From: Sinomonas sp. R1AF57
GTDB lineage: Bacteria > Actinomycetota > Actinomycetes > Actinomycetales > Micrococcaceae
Reading direction: 5' to 3'
Length of the DNA: 64,000 nucleotides
Assembly (NCBI RefSeq): GCF_002224485.1
Contig: NZ_CP022463.1
Location: 1,860,139 to 1,924,138, forward strand
Shown: in pieces, positions 7,836-19,378 of the stretch
Layout of the letters: each line of letters starts with the position of its first letter
Position numbering within the stretch: position 1 is the stretch's first letter
The notes under the pieces: model-generated
Databases searched by the model: none
Told to the model about the DNA's origin: nothing
The model's input: the letters and a program-made list of their open reading frames with translations, nothing else
Made by a program: the position numbers and the translations under genes

Positions 7836-8510
7836 TCACCGCGCAGCTGGCGCTGCGTCTCCTGCCTCTCCGTGCTTCTCTTCTGCCGCGTCCCCGTCCG
7901 GGCCGTCCCGGTACAGGCCGTACTTGGCGATGTACTGCACGACTCCGTCGGGCACGAGGTACCACACCGGTTCGGCGACGGCGACGCGGGCTCGGCAGTC
8001 CGTCGACGAAATGGCCATGGCGGGCACCTCGAGCAGGCTCACGTCCTTGCGCCCCAGGTTGTGGAGCTCATGGCCCGGCCTCGTCACGCCGACGAAGTGT
8101 GCCAGCTCCCACAGCTCGTCGACGTCCTTCCACGAGACGATCTGTGCCATCGCGTCCGCGCCCGTGATGAAGTACAGGTCGGCCTCGGGGCGCAGGCGCC
8201 TCAGGTCGCGCAGGGTGTCGATCGTGTAGGTGGGCCCGGGACGGTCGATGTCCACCCGGCTGACCGTGAAGCGCGGGTTCGAGGCCGTCGCGATCACCGT
8301 CATGAGGTAGCGGTGCTCGGGCGTGCTGACGCGGCGCTTGGACTTCTGCCACGGCTCACCGGTCGGCACGAACACAACCTCGTCGAGGTTGAACTTGGAC
8401 GCGACCTCGCTCGCGGCCACGAGGTGGCCGTGGTGGATCGGGTCGAAGGTGCCGCCCATGACTCCCAGGCGGACTCGACGTCCGCTCCCGCGCTGTCCTG
8501 ACGGCGCCAC
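7836..8510 (-). CDS. nadD: nicotinate-nucleotide adenylyltransferase
   Basis: 224 aa. The nucleotidyltransferase motif [11 protein letters not shown] is near the N-terminus, WQKSKRRVS carries the phosphate-binding basics, and the ISSTDCR region replaces the usual ISSTxIR. The enzyme adenylates nicotinate mononucleotide in NAD synthesis. It is part of the proB-proA-nadD-rsfS gene run. The start is taken as GTG at 8510, giving the short basic lead-in common in actinobacterial NadD; an ATG at 8459 directly before GGTFDP is the alternative. Confidence 0.92.
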   Translation of the reverse strand: MAPSGQRGSGRRVRLGVMGGTFDPIHHGHLVAASEVASKFNLDEVVFVPTGEPWQKSKRRVSTPEHRYLMTVIATASNPRFTVSRVDIDRPGPTYTIDTLRDLRRLRPEADLYFITGADAMAQIVSWKDVDELWELAHFVGVTRPGHELHNLGRKDVSLLEVPAMAISSTDCRARVAVAEPVWYLVPDGVVQYIAKYGLYRDGPDGDAAEEKHGEAGDAAPAAR

Positions 8511-8539
8511 AGCCTCTGCCGGGGCCAACGCCAGAGGGC

Positions 8540-8782
8540 TCAGTGGCCCTGGCCGCGGTCGTGCTTGTTCGGGTGCTGGCGGTGCGGGTCCGCGTGCTCC
8601 TCGATCGCCGAGTGACGGCGGCCCAGGTTCGAGTACGACATCGTCACGAACATGAGCACGACGAAGATCGCGAACAGCGTGACGCCGATCACCCACGGCT
8701 CGGCGATGAGCGGAGCCTTCTCCTCGTGCCCACCGGCCTGGCCGGACGCGATGACTGCGGTGCTGATCAGCGTTGCCAGCAT
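8540..8782 (-). CDS. small single-span membrane protein, unknown function
   Basis: 80 aa. It has a short hydrophobic N-terminus ([15 protein letters not shown]) that may be a signal or first span, then one clear transmembrane helix ([20 protein letters not shown]), then a polar His-rich cytoplasmic tail ([18 protein letters not shown]). A GGGGAGA ribosome site precedes the ATG. It is tucked between proA and nadD reading the same way. I do not recognise a family with a known role. Confidence 0.65.
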   Translation of the reverse strand: MLATLISTAVIASGQAGGHEEKAPLIAEPWVIGVTLFAIFVVLMFVTMSYSNLGRRHSAIEEHADPHRQHPNKHDRGQGH

Positions 8783-8884
8783 GGTCTCCCCTTCAGAGTC
8801 GTTCTCACGGCGTCCGCAGGGCCGGGGACCGTGCGGCCCCCGGCCTCGCGGCGCCTGTTGCTGAAGATCATCCTACCCCGCGGC

Positions 8885-10234
8885 TCAGGCGCGAACCTGC
8901 CCCTCGCCCTGCACGATCCACTTCGTGGTCGTGAGCTCGGTCAGGCCCATCGGGCCGCGCGCGTGGAGCTTCTGCGTGGAGATGCCCACCTCCGCTCCGA
9001 GGCCCAGCTCGCCGCCGTCGGTGAAGCGGGTCGACGCGTTGACGATCACCGCCGCGGAGTCGATCTCGGCGATGAACCGCTCGGCGTTGCGGAGGTCGTT
9101 CGTGATGATCGCCTCGGTGTGGCCGGTGCTCCAGCGGCGGATGTGCTCGAGGGCGTCGTCGATCGAGTCGACCGTGGCCACGGCGAGGTCGAGGTCCATG
9201 TACTCGGTGGCCCAGTCGTGGTCGGTCGCGGCCTCTGCGCTCACGCCCTCCGGGAGTGCGGCCATCGTGCGGCCGTCGACGTGCAGCCGGACGCCCTTCT
9301 CGGCGAGCGCCCGGGCGACGGCGGGCAGCACCGTCGAGTCGCGGTGGACGAGCACCGTCTCCACGGTGTTGCACACGCTGGGGCGCTGCGTCTTGGCGTT
9401 GAGGAGGATCTCCACTGCCATCTCCTCGTCGGCAGACGCGTCGACGAAGATGTGGACGTTGCCCTCGCCGGTCTCGATGACGGGGACGGTCGAATTGAGC
9501 ACGACGCTCTGGATCAGCTCCCGGCCGCCGCGCGGAATGAGGACGTCCACGCGGCCACGGGCGCGCATGAGGACATTCGCGCCCTCGCGCCCGTACGCGT
9601 CGACGCTCTGCACAGCGTCGGCGGGAAGCCCGACCGAGTCGAGCGTGTCGCGGAGGATCGTGACAAGGGCGCTGTTGGTGTGGGCGGCCGCACTCCCGCC
9701 CCTGAGGATCACGGCGTTGCCGCTCTTGAGCGCGAGCCCGGCGATGTCCACGGTCACGTTGGGGCGGGCCTCGTAGATGGCGGCCACGACGCCCATCGGG
9801 ACGTTCACCTGGCGCATCCGCAGGCCGTTGGGCAGCGTCTGGCCCCGGACCACGGTGCCGACGGGGTCGGGCAGGCCCGCGAGGTTCTCGAGTGCGGCGA
9901 CGAGCCCGTCGATGCGCTGGGGGGTGAGCGCGAGCCTGTCGAGCAGGGCCTTCGACGTGCCGCCGGCGCGCCCGGCCTCGAGGTCCTTCGCGTTGGCCGC
10001 GAGGATGGCGTCCTCGTTCTCCTTCAGGGCCGCACCGATCGCGCGCAGCGCGCGGTCCTTCCAGGCCCGGTTGGCGCGTCCGATGGTCCGCGACGCCCGG
10101 CGTGCGCGGTCGCCTATGGCGAACACCGCCGACTCGACGTCCGCTGGCGAGAGCCTCGGCTGCTCGGAGGCCGCGGGTGATGCTGCGGCGCTCGCCTGCT
10201 CGGCGGGGACGGTCTCGTGGGCGGTGTCAGTCAT
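8885..10234 (-). CDS. proA: glutamate-5-semialdehyde dehydrogenase (gamma-glutamyl phosphate reductase)
   Basis: 449 aa. Second step of proline synthesis: NADPH-dependent reduction of gamma-glutamyl phosphate. The aldehyde-dehydrogenase-type fold is shown by KSGNAVILRGGSAAAHTN, the catalytic cysteine region QRPSVCNTVETVLVH and the late ASTRFTDGGELGLGAEVGIS segment. An approximately 25-residue Ala-rich N-terminal extension precedes the family core. It follows proB by 44 bp, the standard operon order. Confidence 0.96.
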   Translation of the reverse strand: MTDTAHETVPAEQASAAASPAASEQPRLSPADVESAVFAIGDRARRASRTIGRANRAWKDRALRAIGAALKENEDAILAANAKDLEAGRAGGTSKALLDRLALTPQRIDGLVAALENLAGLPDPVGTVVRGQTLPNGLRMRQVNVPMGVVAAIYEARPNVTVDIAGLALKSGNAVILRGGSAAAHTNSALVTILRDTLDSVGLPADAVQSVDAYGREGANVLMRARGRVDVLIPRGGRELIQSVVLNSTVPVIETGEGNVHIFVDASADEEMAVEILLNAKTQRPSVCNTVETVLVHRDSTVLPAVARALAEKGVRLHVDGRTMAALPEGVSAEAATDHDWATEYMDLDLAVATVDSIDDALEHIRRWSTGHTEAIITNDLRNAERFIAEIDSAAVIVNASTRFTDGGELGLGAEVGISTQKLHARGPMGLTELTTTKWIVQGEGQVRA

Positions 10235-10278
10235 GGATCAAGTCTACCGAGCCTGCCCGCCGCGCGAGGCGCTCTGCG

Positions 10279-11415
10279 TCACACCAGCACGAGGTCGTCC
10301 ACGTGCACGAGGACGCGCTCGTACTCGGGCCCGAGCTCCCGCCCGAGGTCCTTCGTGGAGCGCCCGAGCATGGCCGGCATCTCGCCGGCGGAGAAGTTCA
10401 CGAGTCCGCGGGCCACCACGGTCCCCGCGGAGTCGGCCAGTTCCACCGGGTCGCCCGCCTCGAAGTCTCCCGCGACGGACGTCACCCCGGCGGGCAGCAG
10501 CGACCGGTGGCGGTCCCGCACGGCGCGGACGGCGCCGTCGTCCAGCACGAGGGTTCCCCGGGTCGCGGCGAGGTGGGCCAGCCAGAGGAGCCGCACCGGC
10601 TTCCGGCGGCCGTTGACGCTGAACCAGGTGCCCACGTCCTCGCCCGCGAGCGCCCGTCCGGCGGCGGCGGTCGAGGTCACCAGCGCGGGGATGCCCGACC
10701 CTGCGGCGATGGCGGCGGCCTCGACCTTCGTGGCCATGCCGCCCGTCCCCACACCGGCCTTGCCGGCGCTCCCGATCCGCACGCCCTCGAGGTCATGGGA
10801 ACCGCGCACATGCTCGATCCGCTCCCCGCCCTCGGATGGAGGCCCGGTGTAGACGGCGTCGACGTCCGAGAGCAGCACGAGCGCGTCCGCGTGGACGAGG
10901 TGCGCCACGAGGGCCGCGAGGCGGTCGTTGTCGCCGAAGCGGATCTCGTGCGTCGCGACGGTGTCGTTCTCGTTGACCACGGGCACGACGCCGAGGTGCA
11001 GGAGCTTCTCGAGCGCGCGGTGCGCGTTGGCGTACTGGGTGCGGCGGACGAGGTCGTCCGCGGTGAGCAGGACCTGGCTCACCGTGACGCCGTGCGCGCC
11101 GAAGGCCTGGGTGTAGCGGGCCATGAGGAGGCCCTGGCCCACGCTCGCGGCTGCCTGCTGGGTCGCCAGGTCCTTCGGGCGCCGCTCGAGCCCGAGGGGC
11201 GCGAGGCCCGCGGCGATGGCTCCCGAGGACACGAGCACGATCTCCGCACCGGCGTTGGCGCGGTCGGCGAGCGTGTCGACCAGGGCCGCGAGCGCGCGCT
11301 CGGAGATCCCGCCCCGGATGGTCGTGAGCGAGGAGGAGCCGACCTTCACCACGATCCGCTGCGCCTGGGGCAGCCATTCGCGCCCGCGCACGAGCGGCTC
11401 AGCGGTCATCGTCAT
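10279..11415 (-). CDS. proB: glutamate 5-kinase with PUA domain
   Basis: 378 aa. First step of proline synthesis. The amino-acid kinase domain starts [12 protein letters not shown] and includes [25 protein letters not shown] and the NENDTVA substrate loop. The C-terminal PUA domain (about residues 290-370) starts [14 protein letters not shown]. The start codon (ATG at 11415 or 11409) overlaps the obg 3' end by about 10-15 bases, so translation is probably coupled. Proline feedback on this enzyme class is usual. Confidence 0.95.
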   Translation of the reverse strand: MTMTAEPLVRGREWLPQAQRIVVKVGSSSLTTIRGGISERALAALVDTLADRANAGAEIVLVSSGAIAAGLAPLGLERRPKDLATQQAAASVGQGLLMARYTQAFGAHGVTVSQVLLTADDLVRRTQYANAHRALEKLLHLGVVPVVNENDTVATHEIRFGDNDRLAALVAHLVHADALVLLSDVDAVYTGPPSEGGERIEHVRGSHDLEGVRIGSAGKAGVGTGGMATKVEAAAIAAGSGIPALVTSTAAAGRALAGEDVGTWFSVNGRRKPVRLLWLAHLAATRGTLVLDDGAVRAVRDRHRSLLPAGVTSVAGDFEAGDPVELADSAGTVVARGLVNFSAGEMPAMLGRSTKDLGRELGPEYERVLVHVDDLVLV

Positions 11416-13000
11416 CGGCCCACTCCCCCTCGTCGGCCTGCTCCCGCGCCGCGTCGCGCTGCGAGGCACGACGCCGCGTGGACTCGGTCCAGATCCCGGC
11501 GCGCCGCTCGGCCTCGAGCTCCTCGCGCGCCGCGGCCTTGGCGGCCTTGCGGTCCTCGTACTCCTCGCGCTTCTGGGCGCGGGTGGGCCGCTCCCAGTCG
11601 GCGAAGCGGATGTCCGTTCCGCGCGGCCCGGTGAGGACCTCGGCCCCGGTCATCATGGTCGGCTCCCAGTCGAACACGACGGCGTCGTCCTCGCCGATCA
11701 CCACCGTGTCGCCGGGCTTCGCCCCGACCTTGAACAGCTGGTCCTCGACACCGAGGCGGTTGAGCCGGTCGGCAAGGTAGCCGATGGCCTCCTCGTTCGT
11801 GAAGTCGGTCTGCTTGACCCACTTCTCGGGCTTGTCGCCGAGCACGCGGAACAGCGGCTCGAGGTTGCGCTCCTCGCGCCGGATCGTGAACCCGGCCTCG
11901 TTGACGGCCCGTGGACGCAGGACGGCGGGAGCCACCTTGGGCGGGGCGGTCGCGACGGCGTCGCGGGCGGCCTGGACGATCTCGGCCATCGCGAAGCCGA
12001 GGGCCCGGAGCCCGGCGTGGGATGTCGCCGAGACCTCGAACACCCGGTAGCCGCGCCGCTCGAGCTCGGGCCGGACCATCTCCGCCATGTCCTTCCCGTC
12101 GGGAAGATCGGTCTTGTTCAGCGCCACGAGCTTGGGGCGCTGGTTGAGGGGGACCACCTCGCCGTCGACCCCGGCGTAGCTCATGTCCACGGCGTACTTC
12201 TCGAGCTCGCGCTCGATCACGTCGAGGTCGTCGATGGGGTTCCGCTCCGCCTCGAGGCTCCCGCAGTCCAGGACGTGGACGATGGCCGCGCAGCGCTCGA
12301 CGTGGCGGAGGAAGTCATGTCCCAGGCCGCGGCCCTCGCTTGCGCCTTCGATGAGCCCGGGGACGTCGGCGATGGTGAAGCGCACGTCGCCGGCCTGCAC
12401 CACGCCGAGGTTCGGCACGAGGGTCGTGAAGGGGTAGTCGGCGATCTTCGGGCGCGCCGCGGACATCGCGGCGATGAGGCTCGACTTGCCCGCCGAGGGG
12501 TACCCCACGAGCGCGATGTCGGCAATGGACTTGAGCTCGAGGACGATGTCGCGGGTGTCCCCCGGGATGCCGAGGAGGGCGAATCCGGGCGCCTTGCGCT
12601 TGGCGGAGGCGAGCGCGGCGTTGCCGAGGCCGCCCTGGCCGCCGGCGGCAGCGACGAACTCGGCCCCTTCCCCGACGAGGTCCGCGAGGACCTTGCCATC
12701 GGGCGACTTCACGACCGTGCCGTCCGGCACCGACAGGACGAGCGTCTCGCCCTGGTGGCCGACCCGCCAGTCGCCCATGCCCGGGCCGCCGTTCTGGGCG
12801 TGCCGGTGCGGCGAGTGGTGGTAGTCCAGGAGGGTCGTGGTCTGGTGGCTCACGCGCAGCACGACGTCGCCGCCGTTCCCGCCGTTGCCACCGTCGGGCC
12901 CGCCGAGCGGTTTGAACTTCTCGCGCTTGACAGAGACGCAGCCGTGCCCGCCGTTCCCGCCCGAGACATGCAGGACCACGCGGTCCACGAAGCTGGCCAC
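11399..13000 (-). CDS. obgE: Obg/CgtA ribosome-assembly GTPase
   Basis: 533 aa. Three domains in order: glycine-rich Obg fold (residues 1-160, [21 protein letters not shown]), G domain with [26 protein letters not shown] and NKTDLPDG, and the OCT domain ([16 protein letters not shown]). A charged 60-residue C-terminal extension ends in an Asp run. Obg binds the 50S subunit and links ribosome assembly to growth. It follows rpmA but a strong terminator lies between, so it probably also has its own promoter; its 3' end overlaps proB. Confidence 0.96.
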   Translation of the reverse strand: MASFVDRVVLHVSGGNGGHGCVSVKREKFKPLGGPDGGNGGNGGDVVLRVSHQTTTLLDYHHSPHRHAQNGGPGMGDWRVGHQGETLVLSVPDGTVVKSPDGKVLADLVGEGAEFVAAAGGQGGLGNAALASAKRKAPGFALLGIPGDTRDIVLELKSIADIALVGYPSAGKSSLIAAMSAARPKIADYPFTTLVPNLGVVQAGDVRFTIADVPGLIEGASEGRGLGHDFLRHVERCAAIVHVLDCGSLEAERNPIDDLDVIERELEKYAVDMSYAGVDGEVVPLNQRPKLVALNKTDLPDGKDMAEMVRPELERRGYRVFEVSATSHAGLRALGFAMAEIVQAARDAVATAPPKVAPAVLRPRAVNEAGFTIRREERNLEPLFRVLGDKPEKWVKQTDFTNEEAIGYLADRLNRLGVEDQLFKVGAKPGDTVVIGEDDAVVFDWEPTMMTGAEVLTGPRGTDIRFADWERPTRAQKREEYEDRKAAKAAAREELEAERRAGIWTESTRRRASQRDAAREQADEGEWADDDDR

Positions 13001-13082
13001 TTCATTCTCCTTAGCTGTTCGGGTCTGACCCGATTCTAGTGTTCGCTGCCGCCGGGCCCCAGAAGGACCCCGGACGCAGCAA

Positions 13083-13115
13083 AGGGTGGAGCGGGCCGAA
13101 GGCCCACTCCACCCT
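13083..13115 (-). terminator. terminator between rpmA and obgE
   Basis: A 14-15 bp stem (AGGGTGGAGTGGGCC / GGCCCGCTCCACCCT, one wobble) closes on a TTCG tetraloop. It ends the rplU-rpmA unit before obgE. The T run after it is weak (TTTGC). Confidence 0.8.
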
Positions 13116-13175
13116 GATGCTCACCTGTGCGCCCGAAGGCGCAGGCCGCGTGCGCGGCCTTCGCGTCTGTGCCTG

Positions 13176-13427
13176 CTAGGCAGCGACGATGTCGACGACG
13201 CGACGGCCACGGCGGGTGCCGAACTGGACCGCGCCGGCCGTGAGTGCGAAGAGGGTGTCGTCCTTGCCGCGGCCCACGCCGTTGCCGGGGTGGAAGTGCG
13301 TGCCGCGCTGGCGGACGAGGATCTCGCCGGCGTTGACGGACTGGCCGCCGAAGCGCTTCACGCCGAGGCGCTGGGCGTTCGAGTCGCGGCCGTTGCGGGT
13401 GGAGCTTGCGCCCTTCTTATGTGCCAT
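13176..13427 (-). CDS. rpmA: 50S ribosomal protein L27
   Basis: 83 aa, full family length. The N-terminus [20 protein letters not shown] and the motif [19 protein letters not shown] are L27 signatures. L27 reaches toward the peptidyl-transferase centre. It follows rplU with a 53 bp gap, the universal order, and has AGGGAGG before the ATG. Confidence 0.98.
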   Translation of the reverse strand: MAHKKGASSTRNGRDSNAQRLGVKRFGGQSVNAGEILVRQRGTHFHPGNGVGRGKDDTLFALTAGAVQFGTRRGRRVVDIVAA

Positions 13428-13480
13428 GAGCTGTGCCTCCCTGGGAGAATCGTGTCAGGTCTGGGTGAACCGGTGAGGGT

Positions 13481-13792
13481 TCAGGCGTTGATGCCGGTGA
13501 TCTTGACCTTGGTCAGCTCCTGGCGGTGGCCCTGGCGCTTCTTGTACCCGGTCTTGTTCTTGTACTTCTGGATGATGATCTTCGGGCCGCGGAGGTCCTC
13601 GAGGACCTCGGCGGTGACCGTCACGTTGGCCAGCTCGGCCGCTGCGGAGGTGACCTTGTCACCGTCGACCACGAGCAGGGCGGGCAGCTCGACGGTGCTG
13701 CCGGCCTCGCCGGCCACGCGGTTGAGGGTCACGAAGTCTCCGACAGAGACCTTCTCCTGGCGGCCGCCGGCGCGGACAATCGCGTACACCAC
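13481..13792 (-). CDS. rplU: 50S ribosomal protein L21
   Basis: 103 aa. [21 protein letters not shown] at the N-terminus and the basic [16 protein letters not shown] near the C-terminus are typical of L21. The GTG at 13792 is chosen (GTG GTG TAC); GAGAGAAGTGAG lies upstream. The frame is open further upstream but codes nothing L21-like. Confidence 0.97.
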   Translation of the reverse strand: MVYAIVRAGGRQEKVSVGDFVTLNRVAGEAGSTVELPALLVVDGDKVTSAAAELANVTVTAEVLEDLRGPKIIIQKYKNKTGYKKRQGHRQELTKVKITGINA

Positions 13793-13959
13793 TTGGGAAC
13801 TCACTTCTCTCGACGATATTTCTAAAGCTCTTTGCGCGCAGCGCCCGGGTCCCACACCGAAGCATGGTCCGTCAGGCGCTCTTGCTGTGCTTCTGCCGTG
13901 AGTCCGCGAGGGGAATCCCTGGGATGACACCCAAGTGACGGCGCAAGCACCGAGGATCA

Positions 13960-13989
13960 AGGATACGCCAGTCCTCCGCCCGGTCGCAA
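13960..13989 (-). promoter_or_regulatory. probable rplU-rpmA promoter
   Basis: TTGCGA (-35) and TATCCT (-10) are 18 bases apart on the minus strand. The predicted start near 13953 gives a leader of about 160 nt before rplU. That leader is long enough for L21-type autoregulation, but I cannot define a specific structure. Confidence 0.45.
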
Positions 13990-14063
13990 ATGCGCCGGGG
14001 CCAGCCGCTCAGGCCGGAAAGCACGCAGGGTCCAGTCTAGCCCATCCCGAGCCCGGCACGGAC

Positions 14064-15590
14064 TCACGCGAAGCGGCGCGGCGCGTCGAAGAACTCGCGC
14101 TCGTAGACCGCTGAGGAGGTGAAGGCCGTGCGCATCGCCTCCCGCTCGACGGCGGAGGCCCGGCGGCCCGCCGCGTCCGTGAAGGAGATGGCCCGCCGTG
14201 TCGCCTCCGCGAACCGTTCGTCTGCGTAGGTGCCGATCCACTGGGCGTACGGGTGGGATTCCCTGTCCTCGCGGGCCGCGTGGCGCGCATGGAGCGCGGC
14301 GCCCACCTCGGCGTAGATCCAGTAGCAGGGAAGGGCCGCTGCCGCGAGCACGCCGTAGGAGCCGGACGCCGACGCAGCGAGCAGGTGGTCCACGTACGCC
14401 TTCGTCACCGGGCCGGGGACCGCGCCGCCGGTGCCCCGGCCGCCGCCGGAGGACGCGGCGTCGTGCGCGACGTGGCGGCTGAGCCAGGTCCTGTGCAGCT
14501 CCGCCTCGACCTCGAGGCACACGCGTGCCCCTTCCGCCCAGAAGGCCTGCTCGGCCTCGGACGGCGCCAGCGCGCTCGCCCGGGCCAGGACCCGCGAGTA
14601 GCCGTTCAGGTACAGCGCGTCCTGGGAGAGGTAGTAGGCGAAGTGCTCCTCGGAGAGGCTGCCCTCGTCGAGCTGCGCGACGAACGGCAGGGCATCGATC
14701 TCGGCGCGGACCTTGGCCGTGGACTCCCACAGCGAGTCGGCGAACTCGCCGGGCGCCAGGGGGACCGCGGCGCGCGCGTGGTGGAAGTGGTGGATGGGCC
14801 CGTGCCCCGAGCCGACCTCGAGCTCGTCGGAGGCCTCGAGGGCGCCGCGGAGCCACTCCTTGACCACGGCGAGCGAGCTCGCCCAGTCGCCCGTGCGGGC
14901 CTGGACGGTCGCGATCGCCGAGGACAGCGAGCAGCCCGTCCCGTGCGTGTTGCGGGTCGGCACGCGCTCGCCAGGGATCTCGGCGACGACCGGCGACCCC
15001 ACGGCCCGGGCGTCCACGAGGGCATCGGGGCACTCCGCGCCGTCGAGGTGGCCGCCCTTGACCAGGACGGCTGCGCCTGTGCGCTCGGACAGCCTCCGGC
15101 CCTGCTCGAGGGCCTCACCCCACGTCGCGGCCACCGGCTCGGCCAGCAGCGCGGCCAGCTCGGGCAGGTTGGGCGTGACCAGGTGCGCGCGGGTGAGCAG
15201 GTCGCGGAGTGCGTCCTCGGCGTCGGCCTCCAGCAGCCGGTCGCCGCTCGTGGCGACCATGACCGGATCGAGCACGACGACGCCCGGCCTGGTGGCGTCG
15301 AGCCACTCGCGCACCGTACCGATCACCGCGGTGTCGGCGAGCATGCCGACCTTCACGGCGTCGACCGCGATGTCGTCGGCAATTGCCTCAAGCTGCGCCA
15401 CGAGGAACTCCGCCGGCGGGGTATGCACCGCGGTGACGCCCCGGGTGTTCTGCGCGGTGAGCGCGGTGATGGCGCTCATCCCGTACCCGCCCATGGCAGC
15501 GATGCTCTTGAGGTCGGCCTGGATGCCGGCCCCTCCCGAGGGGTCGGAGCCGGCGATGCTGAGGACCCGGGGGACGCGGGCCACGCTCAC
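14064..15590 (-). CDS. thiD: bifunctional ThiD-TenA protein (HMP-P kinase fused to aminopyrimidine aminohydrolase)
   Basis: 508 aa. Residues 1-270 are Thi[22 protein letters not shown] at the start, [13 protein letters not shown] in the middle and the anion hole [13 protein letters not shown]. Residues about 290-508 are a TenA domain: [20 protein letters not shown], the conserved Cys region [12 protein letters not shown], and YEREFFDAP at the end. ThiD phosphorylates hydroxymethylpyrimidine phosphate and TenA salvages pyrimidine from degraded thiamine, so the fusion serves thiamine synthesis and salvage. The GTG start overlaps the RNase E/G stop as GTGA, so translation is likely coupled. No TPP riboswitch is visible. 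Confidence 0.92.
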   Translation of the reverse strand: MSVARVPRVLSIAGSDPSGGAGIQADLKSIAAMGGYGMSAITALTAQNTRGVTAVHTPPAEFLVAQLEAIADDIAVDAVKVGMLADTAVIGTVREWLDATRPGVVVLDPVMVATSGDRLLEADAEDALRDLLTRAHLVTPNLPELAALLAEPVAATWGEALEQGRRLSERTGAAVLVKGGHLDGAECPDALVDARAVGSPVVAEIPGERVPTRNTHGTGCSLSSAIATVQARTGDWASSLAVVKEWLRGALEASDELEVGSGHGPIHHFHHARAAVPLAPGEFADSLWESTAKVRAEIDALPFVAQLDEGSLSEEHFAYYLSQDALYLNGYSRVLARASALAPSEAEQAFWAEGARVCLEVEAELHRTWLSRHVAHDAASSGGGRGTGGAVPGPVTKAYVDHLLAASASGSYGVLAAAALPCYWIYAEVGAALHARHAAREDRESHPYAQWIGTYADERFAEATRRAISFTDAAGRRASAVEREAMRTAFTSSAVYEREFFDAPRRFA

Positions 15591-18500
15591 AGCTCCGACG
15601 CCGGGACGCCGACGCCCAGGATGAGGGGCTCGTCGCCGGACCCGGATGACGCCGTGGCCGACTTCGCCGCGGCCTTGGCCGAGCTCGTCTGCCCGCCGAC
15701 CGCGCCCTCCGCCGCGTCGACGCGCGTGACTTCGGCCGATCCCTGGCCGCTCCGCGCGCCGCGGCTGCGGCGGCGTCGGCCGGTCTTCTCCTCGCCCGCG
15801 GGGGCGTGGCGCTCCCCCGTGAGCTGGTCGAAGGCGTGGGTCAGCGCGTCGAGGCTCAGTGCCGGAGCCGGGGCCGGTGGCACCGGCACGCTCTCGCCGT
15901 GGGGCAGTTCGATCCGCTCGCCACCGATCGTCAGCACGGCGGGGGCCAGCTCCGCCGCAGCCGAGGCGGCCGCCGGTGTCTCCGACGTGTGGACGTGCTC
16001 GACAGCTGGGGCGACGGGCGACACCACCGGCTCCGGGGCCTCGGCCTGCCGGGCGTCCTCCCGGGCCGGGGCCGCGCCGGCAGGCCCGGCCTCGTGGGCC
16101 GGCGCCGGGGCCTCGGTTCCCGAGCCCCTCGAGGCGGCCACCTCGTCGTCGTGCACGTGTGCAGCGTGGGCGGCGGCGGCGACCGCGGCGAGTGCCGCGC
16201 GGGTTGCCTCGGCGCGGGCCTTCCGTTCGGCGTCGTCCGCCGGCGGCGCGGCTGCGGGTGCCGGGAGCGGCTGAGGCTGGACCTCGCCGTTCTGGGCACC
16301 TCCGCGGCGGCGGCGCTTGCGGCCGCCTGCCGCGCCGCTCTCCGTGCGGACCGGCTGCTGCTCGGCAGCGGGGACCGCGGGACGGGCTCCCCCGCGCTCG
16401 ACCGGCTCGTCGTGGGTGATGACGCCGCGGCCGGCGCACACCTCGCAGGTCTCGCCGAAGACCTCGAGCAGGCCCGTGCCCATGCGCTTGCGGGTCATCT
16501 GGACCAGCCCCAGAGAGGTCACTTCTGCGACCTGGTGCTTTGTCCGGTCGCGGCCGAGGCACTCGACCAGGCGCCGGAGCACGAGGTCCCTGTTCGACTC
16601 CAGCACCATGTCGATGAAGTCGATGACGATGATGCCGCCCACGTCGCGCAGGCGCAGCTGCCGGACGACCTCCTCCGCGGCCTCGAGGTTGTTCTTGGTG
16701 ACGGTCTCCTCGAGATTGCCGCCGGAGCCCGTGAACTTGCCCGTGTTGACGTCGATGACCGTCATGGCCTCGGTGCGGTCGATCACGAGGGAGCCGCCGG
16801 AGGGCAGGAAGACCTTCCGGTCGAGGGCCTTGTGGATCTGCTCGTCGATGCGCCACTGGGCGAAGATGTCCTCGTCGCCCTCGTACTTCTCGAGGCGGCC
16901 CAGGAGATCCGGCGCCACATAGGTCACATAGGCCTCGATGGTGTCCCACGCCTCTTCGCCGCTCACAATGAGCTTCGAGAAGTCCTCGTTGAACACGTCC
17001 CGGACCACCTTGATGGTCAGGTCCGGCTCACCGTAGAGCAGCTCAGGCGCGAGCACCTTGGTCGAGGCCGCCTGGGTCTGGATCGACTCCCACTGGGCGC
17101 GCAGCCTGTTGATGTCGTGGGTGAGCTCCTCCTCGCTCGCACCCTCGGCTGCGGTGCGCACGATCACGCCCGCGTCCTCGGGGAGGCGGTCCTTGAGGAT
17201 CTTCTTGAGGCGGGTGCGCTCGACGTCGGGCAGCTTCCGCGAGATGCCCGTCATCGACCCGCCCGGCACGTAGACGAGGTAGCGGCCGGGGAGCGAGATC
17301 TGGCTCGTCAGGCGCGCGCCCTTGTGGCCCACCGGGTCCTTCGTGACCTGCACGAGCACAGAGTCGCCGGACTTGAGGGCGTTCTCGATCCGGCGCGGGG
17401 CACCATCGAGGCCCGCCGCGTCCCAGTTGACCTCGCCGGCGTACAGCACGGCGTTGCGGCCGCGGCCGATGTCGACGAACGCCGCCTCCATGGACGGCAG
17501 GACGTTCTGGACCTTGCCGAGGTACACGTTGCCGATGAGCGAGTCCTGCTGCGTCTTGGAGACGAAGTGCTCCGCGAGCACCCCGTCCTCGAGGACGGCG
17601 ATCTGGATGCGGTCCTCCTTCTGCCGGACGACCATCTGGCGGTCCACGGATTCGCGCCGCGCCAGGAACTCAGCCTCGGTGATCACATGGCGCCGGCGGC
17701 CCGACTCGCGCGACTCCCTGCGGCGCTGCTTCTTCGCCTCGAGGCGCGTCGAGCCCTTGACGGTCGCCACGCGGTTCCCCGCTGACTCCGACGGCGTGCG
17801 CGGAGCGCGCACCCGGGTGATGGTCCCGGGCGGGTCGTCGTCGAGGCCGCCCTCGAGCTCAAGGTCGGCCTCTCCCCTGCGGCGGCGACGACGGCGGCGC
17901 GAGGTGACCTCTTCGCCGTCCGCCTCGGCTGCCTCCGAGTCGCCGTCGCCTTCGTCACCGGCCGACTCGGCATCCTCGCCGCCCGTCCGTGTGCGGGCGC
18001 GGCGGCCGCGGTTGCGGCGTCGGCGGCGGCTGCCCGCGCCGGCCTCCTCGTCCTCGTCCTCTTCGGCTTCCTCCTCCGGCTCCGGCTCCGGCCGGACGAT
18101 TGCGCTGAGATCGGGTGCCTGGAAGATCATCGAGGTCGGCGAGAGCGCCGAGCTGAAGAGCCCGGTGAAGCCGGAGGCCTGCTCCTCGTCGTCCACCCCG
18201 TGCTCCTGGGATGCCGCCGCCTCCGGGGCGGCCGCGGTCTCCGCGCTCACCGCTTCCGGCTGGGCGGGCGAGAAGCTCTCGGCCGCGGGCTGGTTCGCCG
18301 CGGCCATCGGGGCGGACGCGGTCTCCAGAGCGGCAGGCGCCGCCGGAGCGGTCTCCCTAACCACCGTCTCAGTGCGGCCGGCCGCTTCCTCCGCGGGGGC
18401 GGTCTGCGTGGGGTCGGTCTGCGTGGGGTCGGTCTGCGCGGCGGCGGAGCCGCCTGCCGCCGAGCGGGACACCGTCGCGCGGCGGCGCGCACGGACCGAG

Positions 18501-18988
18501 CTCTTCGCCCGCGGCGCCGAGGCGCCTGGGTCCGCCTGGGCCGTCTCCGGCTCGCTGGCATCCGGCGCCGCCGGCGTCGCCGCGGCGGACTGTGAATCGG
18601 CCTTGGCCGCAGCCGCCCGGGCAGAGGTGCGCCGCCGCGAGCGCGACGGCACCTCTGCGGGGGCCTCCTGCTGTACGGGCGCAGCAGCCGTCGCAGACGG
18701 TGCCGCCTCCTCGCTGGGGGCTGCCGGGCCGTCGGACGGGGCGCTCTGCCCGGCCCCGGCGGTATGTTCCTTGGTGGGTTCCTCGGCTGCCGGGCCTTCT
18801 GCCTTGCGGCGGCTCCGCGTCGCCCGCTTCGGCTTGGCGGGCGCCTCCTCGGCAGTGCCCGTGTCCCCCTCGTCGGGACGGGCGTTCTCGGCGGCCCGAC
18901 GCCGCGTGCTGCGGCGGGGCTTGTCCTGTTCCACCTCGGCGGGGGACGTTTCAGGAGCCGTTTCGCCGGCCTGCTGTTCGATATCCAT
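15587..18988 (-). CDS. rne: ribonuclease E/G family endoribonuclease
   Basis: 1133 aa. The catalytic core sits between two disordered arms, the actinobacterial layout. Order: Ala/Glu/Pro-rich N-arm (about 300 aa) with acidic and Arg-rich blocks ([32 protein letters not shown]); S1 domain ([20 protein letters not shown]); DNase-I-like subdomain with [14 protein letters not shown] and [10 protein letters not shown] carrying the metal Asp residues; Zn-link CEVCAGRG; and a basic/Ala-rich C-arm. It processes rRNA and tRNA and turns over mRNA. The ATG at 18988 was chosen over one at 19027. A 15-bp unit repeats in the N-arm coding sequence. The stop overlaps the ThiD-TenA start. Confidence 0.95.
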   Translation of the reverse strand: MDIEQQAGETAPETSPAEVEQDKPRRSTRRRAAENARPDEGDTGTAEEAPAKPKRATRSRRKAEGPAAEEPTKEHTAGAGQSAPSDGPAAPSEEAAPSATAAAPVQQEAPAEVPSRSRRRTSARAAAAKADSQSAAATPAAPDASEPETAQADPGASAPRAKSSVRARRRATVSRSAAGGSAAAQTDPTQTDPTQTAPAEEAAGRTETVVRETAPAAPAALETASAPMAAANQPAAESFSPAQPEAVSAETAAAPEAAASQEHGVDDEEQASGFTGLFSSALSPTSMIFQAPDLSAIVRPEPEPEEEAEEDEDEEAGAGSRRRRRNRGRRARTRTGGEDAESAGDEGDGDSEAAEADGEEVTSRRRRRRRRGEADLELEGGLDDDPPGTITRVRAPRTPSESAGNRVATVKGSTRLEAKKQRRRESRESGRRRHVITEAEFLARRESVDRQMVVRQKEDRIQIAVLEDGVLAEHFVSKTQQDSLIGNVYLGKVQNVLPSMEAAFVDIGRGRNAVLYAGEVNWDAAGLDGAPRRIENALKSGDSVLVQVTKDPVGHKGARLTSQISLPGRYLVYVPGGSMTGISRKLPDVERTRLKKILKDRLPEDAGVIVRTAAEGASEEELTHDINRLRAQWESIQTQAASTKVLAPELLYGEPDLTIKVVRDVFNEDFSKLIVSGEEAWDTIEAYVTYVAPDLLGRLEKYEGDEDIFAQWRIDEQIHKALDRKVFLPSGGSLVIDRTEAMTVIDVNTGKFTGSGGNLEETVTKNNLEAAEEVVRQLRLRDVGGIIVIDFIDMVLESNRDLVLRRLVECLGRDRTKHQVAEVTSLGLVQMTRKRMGTGLLEVFGETCEVCAGRGVITHDEPVERGGARPAVPAAEQQPVRTESGAAGGRKRRRRGGAQNGEVQPQPLPAPAAAPPADDAERKARAEATRAALAAVAAAAHAAHVHDDEVAASRGSGTEAPAPAHEAGPAGAAPAREDARQAEAPEPVVSPVAPAVEHVHTSETPAAASAAAELAPAVLTIGGERIELPHGESVPVPPAPAPALSLDALTHAFDQLTGERHAPAGEEKTGRRRRSRGARSGQGSAEVTRVDAAEGAVGGQTSSAKAAAKSATASSGSGDEPLILGVGVPASEL
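18401..18438 (-). repeat. short tandem repeat inside the rne N-arm
   Basis: The 15-base unit ggtctgcgtggggtc occurs about 2.5 times, encoding TDPTQ repeated. It lies in the disordered arm and may vary in copy number among strains. Confidence 0.7.
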
Positions 18989-19378
18989 CTGTGCGTACTC
19001 CAAAGCCGCCCCGGGCAACCCCCACATACGGCACCCGTGGCGGCGCCACGAGCCGGCACCCGCGGGCGCCGACGAAAGTCAGTCCGTTGCCCGTGCGACT
19101 CGGTCGCGCGGGCCGGTGCCGCGTGCAACCCGCCTCCCGTGAGGGCCGGCCAGGTGCCGCTCCTGCCCAGAGCCCCGCGGGGGATCTGTGGATCCCGGAG
19201 GGGCGTGCATGGGCCGGCGGTCTTCTCGCTGTACACCGGACCGGCCACTGCATGTGGGGCAGTGCCCGGCCACAGGCATTGTCTCACACACCGGCGAGCC
19301 GGTGACGGACCTTCGGCCCAGCTTCCCACCAGACCGCGCGCCTACAATCGAGGCATCCGCCCAGGAAGGACCTCCTGA
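18989..19378. other. intergenic region with divergent control of rne and the VKOR gene
   Basis: 390 bp with no convincing gene. The right end holds a TACAAT -10-like box for the VKOR gene. The remainder would be the leader of rne, which in other bacteria is long and used for autoregulation; I see no clear structured element. Short frames here have poor codon bias. Confidence 0.5.
19343..19348 (+). promoter_or_regulatory. -10 box (TACAAT) of the VKOR gene
   Basis: TACAAT lies 30 bases before the ATG at 19379, which leaves a leader of about 23 nt containing AGGAAGGA. No good -35 is visible at 17 bases. Confidence 0.45.
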
